A stretch of 64,000 nt of DNA from Oceanobacillus profundus (GTDB taxonomy: Bacteria; Bacillota; Bacilli; Bacillales; Amphibacillaceae): assembly GCF_003515705.1 (NCBI RefSeq), contig NZ_QWEH01000004.1, forward strand, positions 186,001 to 250,000, read 5' to 3'. Positions 9,854-19,146 of the stretch are shown piece after piece; positions within the stretch are counted from its first letter, which is position 1; each line of letters opens with the position of its first letter. Below the pieces are notes generated by a model. The model saw only the letters and a program-made list of their open reading frames with translations. It made no database searches and had not been told where the DNA came from. Both the position numbers and the translations under genes were made by a program.

Positions 9854-10703
9854 ATCTAATGCGCTGTTTTATATGACCAACATATGTCTCAAGGATATTT
9901 ATATCACTACACGCACTTAATGTTCTCGAGCCGACAACATCCTCAATCTCGTTGAACAGAAGCTTACCATCATGTCCAATTAAAAAGTCTATCCCAACCA
10001 TACCGAAGTCAAAGTGATCGATAATTTTATGGATCAGTTTTCCCTCCGAGTCATTTAGTGAATAGAGTCTCGCGTCTCCACCTAATGTAAAATTGGCTCG
10101 AAAATCGGTCGTGCTTTCGCGTAATACTGCACCAATAATTTCTTTCCCAACGACAAACACACGAAGATCTTTCCCCATCTGAACGGCTGTTGGTTGCATG
10201 ATAATGTTGCCCTGGATTGACTTTCTGCATGTCAGCCAATCCTGCTTGTTCGTTATATAAAAAACCTGCTTGCCGCCTCTGCCACTCACTTCTTTCACAA
10301 TAAATGGATAGTCAAGTGACGGAATGTCCTGCATTAACTCTTTTTTACTGTATATCGTATCAACCATCGGTAATCCAAGCTGATTGATATGATGATGCGT
10401 AAGCGCCTTATCATTGCAGATCGTAGCTACGGTAGAGGAATTAAAAACGGTAACACCCTTTGCCTCCAAATGAAGGTTCAATAAAGGCTCGATTGTCCTA
10501 ACGATAGCGAAATCCGGCAGCTGTACGGGCTCGTTATGAATAAGCGCTTGCTGTTTATTTTGCATGATTCCGATTGTCAGATCTTCTCGGTGAACAAGCT
10601 GTAACGACAATTCTTGTAAACTTGCTTCCTCGATAAACCACTCAATAAATGCTTTGTTTCGGATGGCATCTTCTTCCTGATAAATGAGCCAACCAGTTTT
10701 CAT
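9852..10703 (-). CDS. RimK-like ATP-grasp ligase, downstream member of a pair
   Basis: A 283-residue ATP-grasp protein resembling the RimK/LysX carboxylate-amine ligase group, substrate unknown. The N-terminal 100 residues form the pre-ATP-grasp part (LPDFAIVRTIEPLLNLHLEA, VTVFNSSTV). The nucleotide site is visible in YPFIVKEVSGRGGKQVFYI (lysine and glycine-rich loop), GKDLRVFVVGKEIIGAVLRE and GMVGIDFLIGHDGKLLFNEI. The usual final Glu-x-Asn metal motif reads Glu-Ile-Glu here (NEIEDVVGSRTL), unlike its neighbour. It overlaps the upstream paralogue by 4 bases, so the two are probably co-translated and may form a complex or act in sequence. Peptide or glutamate ligation to a protein or metabolite is plausible but unproven. 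Confidence 0.85.
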   Translation of the reverse strand: MKTGWLIYQEEDAIRNKAFIEWFIEEASLQELSLQLVHREDLTIGIMQNKQQALIHNEPVQLPDFAIVRTIEPLLNLHLEAKGVTVFNSSTVATICNDKALTHHHINQLGLPMVDTIYSKKELMQDIPSLDYPFIVKEVSGRGGKQVFYITNKQDWLTCRKSIQGNIIMQPTAVQMGKDLRVFVVGKEIIGAVLRESTTDFRANFTLGGDARLYSLNDSEGKLIHKIIDHFDFGMVGIDFLIGHDGKLLFNEIEDVVGSRTLSACSDINILETYVGHIKQRIR

Positions 10704-11590
10704 GATAATACCCCCAAAATATGTTCCATGATGTAGTCGGCTGCATTAATACCAGTACAGTCTAGTAAGTTTCGGATATGTGCATTCGAGTTAATTTCAC
10801 AAACAAGCCGTTTATCATCTGGACCAATTAACAAATCGACTCCTGCAAAATCTGCATTAATTGCTTTCGTTGCGGCAACGGCTAGCGCTGCTTCTTCCTT
10901 CGTAGGCGTATACACGCTCATTGCCCCTCCAGATGTCACATTCGCGCGAAAATCATTTATATTAACTCGCTCCATCGCTGCAACAACTTGGTTGCCAACG
11001 ACTTGTAGGCGTAAATCCTTTCCGTAACTGGAGGGAATAAATTGTTGGAATAAATAAGGTTTGCCTTGGATGGCATCGATTTTAGTAATAATCTCTTCTA
11101 GACTATGTAATAAATAGACCTGTTCTCCAAAGGACCCAAAGGCTTCTTTAATAATTAACGGTAGACCTAATTGTTCGATAGCTTTCTCGACTAATTTATG
11201 ATCAATGTTTCCGGTTGTGAAGATTTTCGGTGCAACAATTGTTTTAGGCATCGGGATGTTGTGAGTTGCCATGTATTGATAGGAAGCGATTTTATCATCG
11301 CTAATTTCAATTGCTTTTGAGCTGTTAAAAACTGTTATCCCTAGTAATTCAAGCTGTCTTGCCAAATAAATATCTTTATCAGCAAAAACGACAAAATCTG
11401 GAAGCTCTGCTTTATCTAGTTGAACAATTCCAAGCTGATCTGTAGCTAATAGACTGAGTAATGCATTGTTTTTTAAAATTTTCATGTCAATGCCTTGTTT
11501 TGTTGCAGACTCTTGAATCATTTCCGCATAATCAAGAAATTTATTTCCTGGCAGGTTTCCATTGTAAATAATCCATCCATTTGGTTTCAT
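10700..11590 (-). CDS. RimK-like ATP-grasp ligase, upstream member of a pair
   Basis: A 296-residue ATP-grasp protein, paralogous to the gene downstream. Shared layout: MKPNGWIIYNGNL at the N-terminus, ITVFNSSKAIEISDDK near residue 90, the ATP-binding lysine and glycine-rich loop in LIIKEAFGSFGEQVYLL near residue 150, GKDLRLQVVGNQVVAAMER, and VDLLIGPDDKRLVCEINSN with a canonical Glu-x-Asn metal pair. It starts at ATG with AAAGGAT upstream and is divergent from folC across about 56 bases. Family membership in the ATP-grasp superfamily is clear; the substrate is not. B. subtilis, as I recall it, has valS next to folC without these genes. Confidence 0.87.
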   Translation of the reverse strand: MKPNGWIIYNGNLPGNKFLDYAEMIQESATKQGIDMKILKNNALLSLLATDQLGIVQLDKAELPDFVVFADKDIYLARQLELLGITVFNSSKAIEISDDKIASYQYMATHNIPMPKTIVAPKIFTTGNIDHKLVEKAIEQLGLPLIIKEAFGSFGEQVYLLHSLEEIITKIDAIQGKPYLFQQFIPSSYGKDLRLQVVGNQVVAAMERVNINDFRANVTSGGAMSVYTPTKEEAALAVAATKAINADFAGVDLLIGPDDKRLVCEINSNAHIRNLLDCTGINAADYIMEHILGVLS

Positions 11591-11646
11591 TTGATTCTAT
11601 CCTTTCTGCTATAATAACGTTACTTCTTATCGAAAGTGGTGTAATT

Positions 11647-12918
11647 ATGTTTACGACATTTCCAGAAATTGAAGATTTTTTCAATAGCCGAAAAGCTTTT
11701 GGTATTAAGCCTGGCATAGATCGAATTCATCGGCTGCTTGCATTATTAAATCATCCAGAAAAGAGCGCGCCTGCTATTCATGTGGCGGGCACAAACGGGA
11801 AAGGCTCGACAATTCAATTTATAAAAAATGCTTTACAAGCAAATGGTTACAAGGTAGGTGTTTTTACATCACCAAGCTTAACTGGATTAACTGGTCATAT
11901 GAAGCTAAATGATTCTGAAATAACGGAGCAGCTATTTGTTGATCTATGTAATGAACTGTATCCTCATGTAATTCAGCTTGACCAAGAAAATGATCCTCCC
12001 ACGGAATTTGAAATGATTACCGCGCTGGCTTTTCTTTATTTTTCAGAACGCGTTGATATTGCTCTGATTGAGGCAGGGATGGGCGGAAGAGAGGATACAA
12101 CAAACTGTTTCCAACCAATCCTGTCCATTATAACAAATGTTGCAAAAGACCATACAGCTTTTCTGGGGAATTCTATTTCTGAAATTGCCTATCAAAAAGC
12201 AGGAATCATTAAAACGGGTGCTCCTGTTGTTGTTGGCCATTTAGAAACGGAAGCATTTACAGTGATTAAAGCGGAAGCTGAGAAACATTATACACCTGTC
12301 TATCAATTGGGGAAAGATGTTATTTATAATCACAATCAAGGTCAAAGCATGACATGGTATAGTAAAGAGAGAATGGTACATTTAAAGCTGCTGATGTATG
12401 GTGACTACCAGTTCCAAAATGCGGCGCTTGCTCTAATGGCACTCGAAAAGCTCAATGATGCTGGTTATCAAATTTCCTTTTCTAAAGCATCACCAGCAAT
12501 AGAACAAACTAGGCTAGCGGGAAGATTTGAGATCGTAAATAAGAACCCGCTAATAATTCTTGATGGCGCCCATAATCCTGCTGGAGTTGCTGCGTTTATA
12601 AAAACCGTTAATGAACACTTTGCGGAAAAGGATAAGCAATTATTAGTTGCTGTATTTAAAGATAAAGAGCTTGATGCCATGCTTGAGCAACTGAGTACTT
12701 CGTTTACGTCAATTACGCTAACGACCTTTCAGCATCCACGTGCAGCAAAGGCAGTGGACCTATATCGCTTAGCCCCTGCAAAACAAAAGCGCATTGCTGA
12801 TGATTGGAAACAGGAAGTAAATCAAATACTACAAGGCAAGGGTAACGGCGTGTGGTTTATTACAGGTTCTCTCAACTTTATTTCGCTTGTTAGAGAATAT
12901 ATCTTTTCGAGAAATTAA
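11647..12918 (+). CDS. folC: Folylpolyglutamate synthase / dihydrofolate synthase
   Basis: Mur-ligase-type enzyme that adds glutamate to folates and probably makes dihydrofolate from dihydropteroate. I chose ATG 11647 (423 residues) because it gives the family N-terminus and follows GTGGTG; a longer frame from TTG 11581 would overlap the divergent gene and has no ribosome binding site. The P-loop VAGTNGKGST lies at residues 46-55, EAGMGGREDTTN near residue 145, and LDGAHNPAG in the C-terminal domain near 305. It stands between the ATP-grasp pair and spoIIB; comC, which follows folC in B. subtilis, is absent. Confidence 0.97.
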   Translation: MFTTFPEIEDFFNSRKAFGIKPGIDRIHRLLALLNHPEKSAPAIHVAGTNGKGSTIQFIKNALQANGYKVGVFTSPSLTGLTGHMKLNDSEITEQLFVDLCNELYPHVIQLDQENDPPTEFEMITALAFLYFSERVDIALIEAGMGGREDTTNCFQPILSIITNVAKDHTAFLGNSISEIAYQKAGIIKTGAPVVVGHLETEAFTVIKAEAEKHYTPVYQLGKDVIYNHNQGQSMTWYSKERMVHLKLLMYGDYQFQNAALALMALEKLNDAGYQISFSKASPAIEQTRLAGRFEIVNKNPLIILDGAHNPAGVAAFIKTVNEHFAEKDKQLLVAVFKDKELDAMLEQLSTSFTSITLTTFQHPRAAKAVDLYRLAPAKQKRIADDWKQEVNQILQGKGNGVWFITGSLNFISLVREYIFSRN

Positions 12919-13043
12919 ACAAAGGAAAAAGCCAAATTATGTTGAACGATTTTTTAATTGATTGTCATTTTTCGTCTTACTTTTTAAAAATCCTGTGCTA
13001 GAGTTATAGAAACAATCCATAACCGGTCACAGGAGGGGAAATT

Positions 13044-13910
13044 GTGGGAAAACATAAGGCAATTCTTGTAGAAAAAAATGGTGATCAGCTTAAATACAAG
13101 CTGCATGATAAAAAACACTCTTCTACAACAACTAAACAAACAGCAGCTTCCGTCGAAGATTCTGATAAATCAATTCCTGTATTAACCGGGTCTAGTAAAT
13201 CAAAAAATGCTTTTAGTAAAAAGAGACCTGGGAACTTTCACACATTTAAACCACTAATAGTTGCAATTATATCTGCACTTATTATAGGGTCTGCACTTGG
13301 ATTCTTCTTGCTTCGCTTATTTGTTGATGTAGAAGGACAAATAGCAGGCGAAGCGACAGACCATGTACCTAGTGCAGCATTAGCTGAAAATAACGCTCCT
13401 GCTGCGGATTCTACCGATGTCCAACTGGACTCGTTACAAGCGCATGTTTTACAGGCTGGTATTTTTTCGGAAGAAGCCAATGCAGTTGAATGGGCGGACA
13501 GCTATCTAGCAAAAGGGGTTCCAACCATGATTTGGGAGAAGGATGATCAGTATTTTCTTCTAGCTGGAATTGCGGCTACAAAGGAAGAGGCGGCACAGCT
13601 GGCAGATAGTTTGAAAGCAAAGGGTTCAATTGAAATCTATGTGAAGGAATGGAGTACATCAACTGGAGAAGTTCGACTAACAGAAAGTGAACAAGAGTGG
13701 ATTCTTAAATTTCAGGAGGTTTGGAATAACGCTTTAGCTGGTTGGACTGGAGAACAAACCTTGTCAGCAGAGACCTGGAATGAACTAGCTGGTACTGCCC
13801 CTGAGAACTCTGAAACGTTAACACCGCTATTGTCGGCTATTAAAGACCCAGATGAACAAGCAACACAACTGTTGCAGATGATGTATTATTATGAACAACT
13901 TAAACAATAA
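13044..13910 (+). CDS. spoIIB: SpoIIB-like SPOR-domain membrane protein
   Basis: Probable stage II sporulation protein involved in septal peptidoglycan thinning and engulfment. The 288-residue protein has a polar basic cytoplasmic head (about 1-68), one transmembrane segment (about 69-92, PLIVAIISALIIGSALGFF) and an extracytoplasmic SPOR-like domain (about 125-205, LQAHVLQAGIFSEEANAVEWA) that would bind denuded glycan. It starts at GTG behind CAGGAGGGG. Position after folC and before radC matches spoIIB in B. subtilis. Sequence conservation in this family is low, so the name rests on topology and synteny. The maf gene that usually follows is not here. Confidence 0.8.
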   Translation: MGKHKAILVEKNGDQLKYKLHDKKHSSTTTKQTAASVEDSDKSIPVLTGSSKSKNAFSKKRPGNFHTFKPLIVAIISALIIGSALGFFLLRLFVDVEGQIAGEATDHVPSAALAENNAPAADSTDVQLDSLQAHVLQAGIFSEEANAVEWADSYLAKGVPTMIWEKDDQYFLLAGIAATKEEAAQLADSLKAKGSIEIYVKEWSTSTGEVRLTESEQEWILKFQEVWNNALAGWTGEQTLSAETWNELAGTAPENSETLTPLLSAIKDPDEQATQLLQMMYYYEQLKQ

Positions 13911-13920
13911 TCTGAAGTCA

Positions 13921-13949
13921 AAAAACAGGTGAAAAATTACCTGTTTTTT
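13921..13949 (+). terminator. Terminator after spoIIB
   Basis: AAAAACAGGT pairs with ACCTGTTTTT around an 8-base loop and runs into a T tract. Confidence 0.85.
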
Positions 13950-14107
13950 ATTTTTTTAATCGTATTCACTAGTGAAAGAATTGTTTTCTATTTGGGAAAA
14001 TAAGATTTTGTAGGCTGCTTTCCTTATTAAAATAGATTTTTAGTAAGTTGTTGGCTTGTCTAGAAGAAGATATGATAATCCTAATCATAAAGAGAGGAGG
14101 AGCCATA

Positions 14108-14797
14108 TTGAATATGCAAGAAATTATGATAAAAGATGTACCAAAAGAAGAACGACCACGGGAACGATTGCTAAGTCATGGAGCTGAGCCACTATCCAAT
14201 CAAGAATTACTATCTATTCTTATTGGCAGCGGCACGAGAGATGAATCCGTCATGTCAGTTGCCAATCGTGTACTTATGCATTTTGAAGGGTTAAAGCTAT
14301 TAAGAGGAGCTACGATTGAGGAACTAACTTCAATTAAAGGTATTGGTACAGCGAAGGGATTACTGATTTTATCAGCAATCGAACTTGGTCGACGAATGCA
14401 TGCATATAAGTCAATTGATAAATATGTTATTCGTTCACCAGAGGACGGTGCAGATTACATTATGGAGGAAATGCGGAGTTTAAATCAAGAGCACTTCGTA
14501 GCCTTATTTTTGAATACAAAAAATCAAATTATTCACAGGCAAACAATTTTTATAGGGAGTCTGAATGCAGCAATTGTACATCCCCGTGAGATCTATCGAG
14601 AAGCTGTTAAACGATCAGCCGCATCAATTATCGTTGCCCATAATCACCCCAGTGGAGACCCCGAACCATCTCAAGAAGACATTCATGTAACAAGACGATT
14701 AGTTGAATCAGGAAAAATGATTGGAATCGATCTTTTGGATCATTTAATTATTGGAGATCGAAAATTTGTATCATTAAAAGAAAAAGGCTACTTATAA
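14108..14797 (+). CDS. radC: RadC family JAB-domain protein
   Basis: RadC/YsxA family protein; the historical DNA-repair role is doubtful and the biochemical function is uncertain. I chose TTG 14108 (229 residues) because AGGAGG ends 7 bases upstream; ATG 14114 is the alternative. The helix-hairpin-helix region (LTSIKGIGTAKGLLIL) is followed by a JAB/MPN-type metal motif HNHPSGDPEPSQED near residue 178, with the upstream catalytic glutamate expected in the REIYREAVK region. Standing before mreB is its normal place in Bacillaceae. Confidence 0.95.
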   Translation: MNMQEIMIKDVPKEERPRERLLSHGAEPLSNQELLSILIGSGTRDESVMSVANRVLMHFEGLKLLRGATIEELTSIKGIGTAKGLLILSAIELGRRMHAYKSIDKYVIRSPEDGADYIMEEMRSLNQEHFVALFLNTKNQIIHRQTIFIGSLNAAIVHPREIYREAVKRSAASIIVAHNHPSGDPEPSQEDIHVTRRLVESGKMIGIDLLDHLIIGDRKFVSLKEKGYL

Positions 14798-14848
14798 CAC
14801 TATCTATTTTGTGGATTTTTTCGTATAATTATAGAAGGATTTACTAGC

Positions 14849-14887
14849 AGCGCCATTTTTCAAGATTAGAATGAAAGTGGCGCTTCT
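14849..14887 (+). terminator. Hairpin after radC
   Basis: AGCGCCATTTT pairs with GAAAGTGGCGCT as an 11-base stem with one G-U pair. Only a short T-rich tail follows, so termination may be partial, allowing some readthrough toward mreB. Confidence 0.55.
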
Positions 14888-15021
14888 TATGATTACGAGA
14901 TGAGTGCAAGGTATGTCAGTTTTTTAATGTGGATTGGATGATAGGTTGCAACGGATAAGATGAATCGATATAGTTAGACTACATATGTAAAGCGAAAGGT
15001 GATTCGGAGAGGAAGATTTTA

Positions 15022-16059
15022 TTGGGCATTTTTAGTTTTTCACAGGACTTTGGAATCGATTTGGGTACAGCTAATACATTGGTTTATGTAAAAGGAAAAG
15101 GTATTGTTGTGCGTGAGCCGTCAGTTGTTGCTCGTAATACAGAAACTGGCCAGATCGAAGCAGTAGGCAGTGCAGCAAAGAACATGATTGGAAGAACACC
15201 TGGCAATATTTCTGTTATACGCCCGATGAAGGATGGTGTTATTGCAGATTACGATACGACAGCAGCGATGATGAAATATTATATTAAAAAGGCAATGAAA
15301 AATCGTTCCATGTTTGCAAAAAAGCCGAATGTTATGATTTGTGTACCATCCGGTATTACGATGGTTGAAGAGCGTGCAGTTATTGATGCTACAAAACAGG
15401 CGGGGGCAAGAGACGCTTTTCCAATCTCAGAACCGTTTGCGGCAGCGATTGGAGCAGGGTTGCCGGTTTGGGAACCGACTGGGAGTATGATAGTTGATAT
15501 TGGTGGGGGTACAGCAGAAGTAGCTGTCATCTCACTAGGTGGAATTGTAACGAGTCAATCAATTCGTATTGCAGGTGACAATATGGACGAGTCCATTATA
15601 AGTCACATACGTAAAAAATATAGCTTGCTTATTGGTGAGCGTTCCGCAGAATCGATTAAGATGGATATTGGGATGGCTCGTAAAGCAGATCCCGATGTTG
15701 AAATGGATATTCGTGGGCGGGATTTATTGACAGGTTTACCGAAAACCGTTACGGTAACAGCGGAAGAAATTTCCCTCGCTTTGGATGATACAGTTGATGC
15801 CATTGTTGATGCAGTAAAAGTTACACTGGAACGAACACCACCTGAACTTGCAGCTGATGTAATGGATCGTGGCATTGTCCTATCTGGTGGAGGAGCATTA
15901 CTCAAAAATTTAGATCAAGTAATAAGTGACGAGACGAAAATCCCTGTTTTTGTTACAGAGGAACCTTTGGAAAGTGTGGCAATTGGTACGGGCAAATCAC
16001 TGGACTATATTCAGCAGTTCCGCTCTAGCCCAAATGTCTCATCTCGTCCTTTAAATTAA
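15022..16059 (+). CDS. mreB: Rod-shape protein MreB (actin homologue)
   Basis: Bacterial actin that organises lateral wall synthesis at the membrane. 345 residues, starting at TTG behind GGAGAGGA. Phosphate-binding loops are visible: [19 protein letters not shown] at the N-terminus and [17 protein letters not shown] near residue 160; the adenosine-site motif [15 protein letters not shown] lies near residue 288. It heads mreB-mreC-mreD, which together with minCD forms the classical cell-shape and division cluster. A paralogue such as mbl or mreBH is less likely given this neighbourhood. Confidence 0.98.
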   Translation: MGIFSFSQDFGIDLGTANTLVYVKGKGIVVREPSVVARNTETGQIEAVGSAAKNMIGRTPGNISVIRPMKDGVIADYDTTAAMMKYYIKKAMKNRSMFAKKPNVMICVPSGITMVEERAVIDATKQAGARDAFPISEPFAAAIGAGLPVWEPTGSMIVDIGGGTAEVAVISLGGIVTSQSIRIAGDNMDESIISHIRKKYSLLIGERSAESIKMDIGMARKADPDVEMDIRGRDLLTGLPKTVTVTAEEISLALDDTVDAIVDAVKVTLERTPPELAADVMDRGIVLSGGGALLKNLDQVISDETKIPVFVTEEPLESVAIGTGKSLDYIQQFRSSPNVSSRPLN

Positions 16060-16075
16060 TAAGTAGGTGTCTTAG

Positions 16076-16957
16076 GTGCAATTTTTTCGTAATAAACGAC
16101 TTTTTATTCTATTAATTGGTTTTATAGTTTTGGTAGCTTTGATAGGCTATTCACTAAATAATCGGGAAAATTTAAGTACTCCCGTAAAATTTATTAATGA
16201 TGCGGTTGGGTGGACACAGGAAGTGATTCATACTCCAGTCAAATTCATTACGAATATTGTTTCAAATATTAATGATTTTAAAAACACATATGAAGAAAAT
16301 CAATTATTGAAAGAACAGCTGTCACAATATCAAACATTGACTTATGAAGTTCAAGAAATCAAAAAGGAAAATGAAGAGCTCATGGCTTTATTGGAAATTG
16401 AGGACTCAGCTAGAGATTATAATCCGATTCAAGCAACGGTTATCTCTAGGTCTCCTGAACGTTGGGTTGAGCAGGTGACAATCAATAAAGGTAGACAGGA
16501 CGGTGTAGCCAATAATATGGTTGTTATCACCGCAGAAGGTATGGTAGGCAAAATTCAAAGTGCTTCCGAATTTACTTCAACAGTGCAGCTTTTAACTGGA
16601 TTTGATCAGTTTAATCGTATTTCTGCAACAATCTCTAGAGGTGACGATGAGAAAAATATCTTTGGAATGATTGAAGGATTTGAAGAAGAAACAAATTCAT
16701 TGCTGTTCCGGATCATTGAAGAGTCAGACAAAAATTTAGAAGAAGGAGAACTTGTTGTTTCTTCTGAGCTAGGCGGAGAATTTCCTGCTGGGCTTCCTAT
16801 TGGGAAAGTCAAGGAAGTTGTATCTGATCAATATGGATTAACCCGTATTGCGATGGTTGAGCCAGCTGCTGATTTATACGAATTAGGTCACGTCATCGTT
16901 GTTGACCGTGCTTTGGAGTCAGCAGAGGGAAGCAATGATGAGGAGGAAGTTGAGTGA
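16076..16957 (+). CDS. mreC: Rod-shape protein MreC
   Basis: Bitopic extracytoplasmic scaffold of the elongation machinery, linking MreB to penicillin-binding proteins. 293 residues, GTG start behind AAGTAGGTG. One N-terminal membrane span (about 8-26, LFILLIGFIVLVALIGYSL), a coiled coil (about 70-105, NQLLKEQLSQYQTLTYEVQE) and the beta-rich MreC domain from about 115 onward. The extreme C-terminus is acidic. It overlaps the mreD start by up to 4 bases, indicating coupling. Confidence 0.97.
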   Translation: MQFFRNKRLFILLIGFIVLVALIGYSLNNRENLSTPVKFINDAVGWTQEVIHTPVKFITNIVSNINDFKNTYEENQLLKEQLSQYQTLTYEVQEIKKENEELMALLEIEDSARDYNPIQATVISRSPERWVEQVTINKGRQDGVANNMVVITAEGMVGKIQSASEFTSTVQLLTGFDQFNRISATISRGDDEKNIFGMIEGFEEETNSLLFRIIEESDKNLEEGELVVSSELGGEFPAGLPIGKVKEVVSDQYGLTRIAMVEPAADLYELGHVIVVDRALESAEGSNDEEEVE

Positions 16958-17496
16958 TGAAACGACTATACATTCCTCTCATTCTTTTTCTGTTAACTAT
17001 TTTAGAGGGTGTTGCACTAGATCTCTTGCCATCTGAACTTATAATGAGCGATATGCTTATGGTACCGCATTGGGTTTTTGCGTTTCTAGTATATATGGCA
17101 GTTTTCTATGACAATGATAATACGTATCATTCTGTCGTCTATGCATTACTTTTTGGATTATTAATTGATATTGTATATACGGGAATACTCGGTATTTACA
17201 TGTTTACGTATGCATTAATAATTTATATAATTCATGGCCTTAAGAAAATGCTCCAGGGGAATTTTTATGTTTTATTGTTACTCGGAGCCGTTGGATTTAT
17301 TCTAGTAGATCTTTCTATTTATGTTATTTACATGGTTGTAGGATTAACAGATATGGTCTGGGAGAACTATTTAACAGGACGTCTTCTGCCAACAGGCGCT
17401 TCAAATTTAGTGTTTTTACTAATTGTTTATCCTTTCATAGCAAAACGGCTTGCTAGATGGGGAAGAGAACAGTTAACTGGAAGTAGCACACTGTGA
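16954..17496 (+). CDS. mreD: Rod-shape protein MreD
   Basis: Integral membrane protein of the rod complex, 180 residues with about five to six hydrophobic spans throughout. GTG 16954 or ATG 16957 can start it, both overlapping the end of mreC, so translation is coupled. Position between mreC and minC and the membrane topology identify it; the sequence itself is little conserved. Confidence 0.93.
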   Translation: MMKRLYIPLILFLLTILEGVALDLLPSELIMSDMLMVPHWVFAFLVYMAVFYDNDNTYHSVVYALLFGLLIDIVYTGILGIYMFTYALIIYIIHGLKKMLQGNFYVLLLLGAVGFILVDLSIYVIYMVVGLTDMVWENYLTGRLLPTGASNLVFLLIVYPFIAKRLARWGREQLTGSSTL

Positions 17497-17566
17497 GTGA
17501 AAAAACTTACCTGTGTGTTTACATATGAAACTACCGCAGGCTATTTTGTAACGAGGTGAACTTGCT

Positions 17567-18253
17567 GTGCTTGACAAGAAGCAAATAATATTAATTAAAG
17601 GTACGAGAGAAGGGTTGAGTTTATTTATAGATGAATCAGCATCCTTCCATGATGTCATAAAAGAACTAAAAGATAAGATTATGGCAAGCAAGCCAAAGGA
17701 AAATGAACCAATTGTTTCTGTAAAGGTTAAATTAGGCAATCGACTTTTAAATGAGGAACAAGAAATAGCATTAAGAAACATTATAAGTGTTGATAATCGT
17801 TTTGAAATTACTGCGATTGAATCTGATTTAATAAGTAGAGAAGATGCTTTAAAATGGCGGGAAGAAAGTGAAATAAAAGCCATTAATCGAATTGTAAGAT
17901 CTGGTCAAATATTGGAAGTTGAGGGAGACCTCCTATTAGTTGGAGATGTCAATCCTGGTGGAAAGGTAGTTTCTACAGGTAATATATATATTATGGGCAA
18001 TTTATATGGAATTGCTCATGCTGGTGTAATGGGAGACCGGGAAGCTTTCATAACGGCTTCTTATATGAAGCCGACACAACTTCGGATCGCTGATTATATA
18101 AGTCGAGCCCCTGATTATGAATCGGATGGTGTGTACATGGAGTGTGGAATTATCGATGAAGAACAAGATAAGATCATTATTGATTCGTTAAAGGTTCTTT
18201 CCCGTAAGCGTAAGGAAATAAGCGGATTTGAAAGGAGAATAAATAATGGGTGA
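17567..18253 (+). CDS. minC: Septum site-determining protein MinC
   Basis: FtsZ-polymerisation inhibitor that blocks division near poles and works with MinD. 228 residues: N-terminal FtsZ-acting domain (about 1-105) and C-terminal beta-helix domain with repeated glycine-rich turns (VEGDLLLVGDVNPGGKVVSTGNI near residue 122, then GNLYGIAHAGVMGD). GTG start with GAGGTGA upstream. The gene overlaps minD by 8 bases. Confidence 0.97.
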   Translation: MLDKKQIILIKGTREGLSLFIDESASFHDVIKELKDKIMASKPKENEPIVSVKVKLGNRLLNEEQEIALRNIISVDNRFEITAIESDLISREDALKWREESEIKAINRIVRSGQILEVEGDLLLVGDVNPGGKVVSTGNIYIMGNLYGIAHAGVMGDREAFITASYMKPTQLRIADYISRAPDYESDGVYMECGIIDEEQDKIIIDSLKVLSRKRKEISGFERRINNG

Positions 18254-19046
18254 GGCAATCGTTATTACATCTGGGAAAGGTGGTGTCGGTAAGACAACGA
18301 CATCAGCTAATATCGGAACCGCTTTGGCACTAATGGAAAAAAAAGTTTGTTTAATAGATACAGATATTGGTTTAAGAAATTTAGATGTCATTATGGGGCT
18401 GGAAAACCGAATTATTTATGATATCGTTGATGTAATTGAAGGGCGTTGTAAGCTTAAACAAGCATTGATTAAGGACAAGCGATTTGATTATCTATCATTA
18501 TTGCCTGCAGCACAAACAAGTGATAAAACGGCTGTTACTACAAGCGGAATGAAAGAAATCGTAGCTGAACTGAAGCAAGAATATGATTATATCATTATCG
18601 ATTGCCCTGCTGGAATTGAGCAAGGATTTCAAAATGCTGTTTCAGGCGCGGATCGAGCAATCGTTGTAACAACTCCTGAGAAATCTAGTGTACGTGATGC
18701 CGATCGAATCGTCGGATTACTAGAAAAAGAGGATATGAGTGAATCGCCCCGTTTAATTATTAATCGAATTCGAAACCATATGATGAAGAACGGGGATATG
18801 ATTGATATTGAAGATATCGTACAATTGCTATCCATTGATTTGATTGGTGTGGTTATTGATGATGATGAAGTGATAAAAGCATCAAACAAGGGAGAACCAA
18901 TTGCAATGAACCCTAATTCAAAGGCGTCTATTGCCTATCGTAACATTGCTAGAAGAATACTTGGTGAGACCGTACCTTTACAATCTCTCGAGGATGAAAA
19001 AGGTGTGTTTCAGCGTTTTAAAAAGTTCTTCGGCATGCGTGCGTAA
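18246..19046 (+). CDS. minD: Septum site-determining protein MinD
   Basis: Membrane-associated ATPase that recruits MinC and, in Bacillus, is anchored through DivIVA and MinJ. 266 residues. The deviant Walker A motif GKGGVGKTTTSANIG is at residues 10-24, DCPAGIEQGF near residue 119, and the C-terminus VFQRFKKFFGM is the amphipathic membrane-targeting helix. Overlap with minC suggests coupled synthesis. A clear terminator follows. Confidence 0.98.
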   Translation: MGEAIVITSGKGGVGKTTTSANIGTALALMEKKVCLIDTDIGLRNLDVIMGLENRIIYDIVDVIEGRCKLKQALIKDKRFDYLSLLPAAQTSDKTAVTTSGMKEIVAELKQEYDYIIIDCPAGIEQGFQNAVSGADRAIVVTTPEKSSVRDADRIVGLLEKEDMSESPRLIINRIRNHMMKNGDMIDIEDIVQLLSIDLIGVVIDDDEVIKASNKGEPIAMNPNSKASIAYRNIARRILGETVPLQSLEDEKGVFQRFKKFFGMRA

Positions 19047-19104
19047 ATGAGCCATCAGCATAAAATGAAGCAAATTATTATACCTAATTGACGAAATATG
19101 AAAT

Positions 19105-19146
19105 AAAAGCTGGAATGAAAACATTAATTTTCATTCCAGCTTTTTT
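19105..19146 (+). terminator. Terminator after minD
   Basis: AAAAGCTGGAATGAAAA pairs with TTTTCATTCCAGCTTTT, about 16 bases, ending in T6. It separates the mre-min cluster from the sporulation pair spoIVFA-spoIVFB. Confidence 0.92.
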
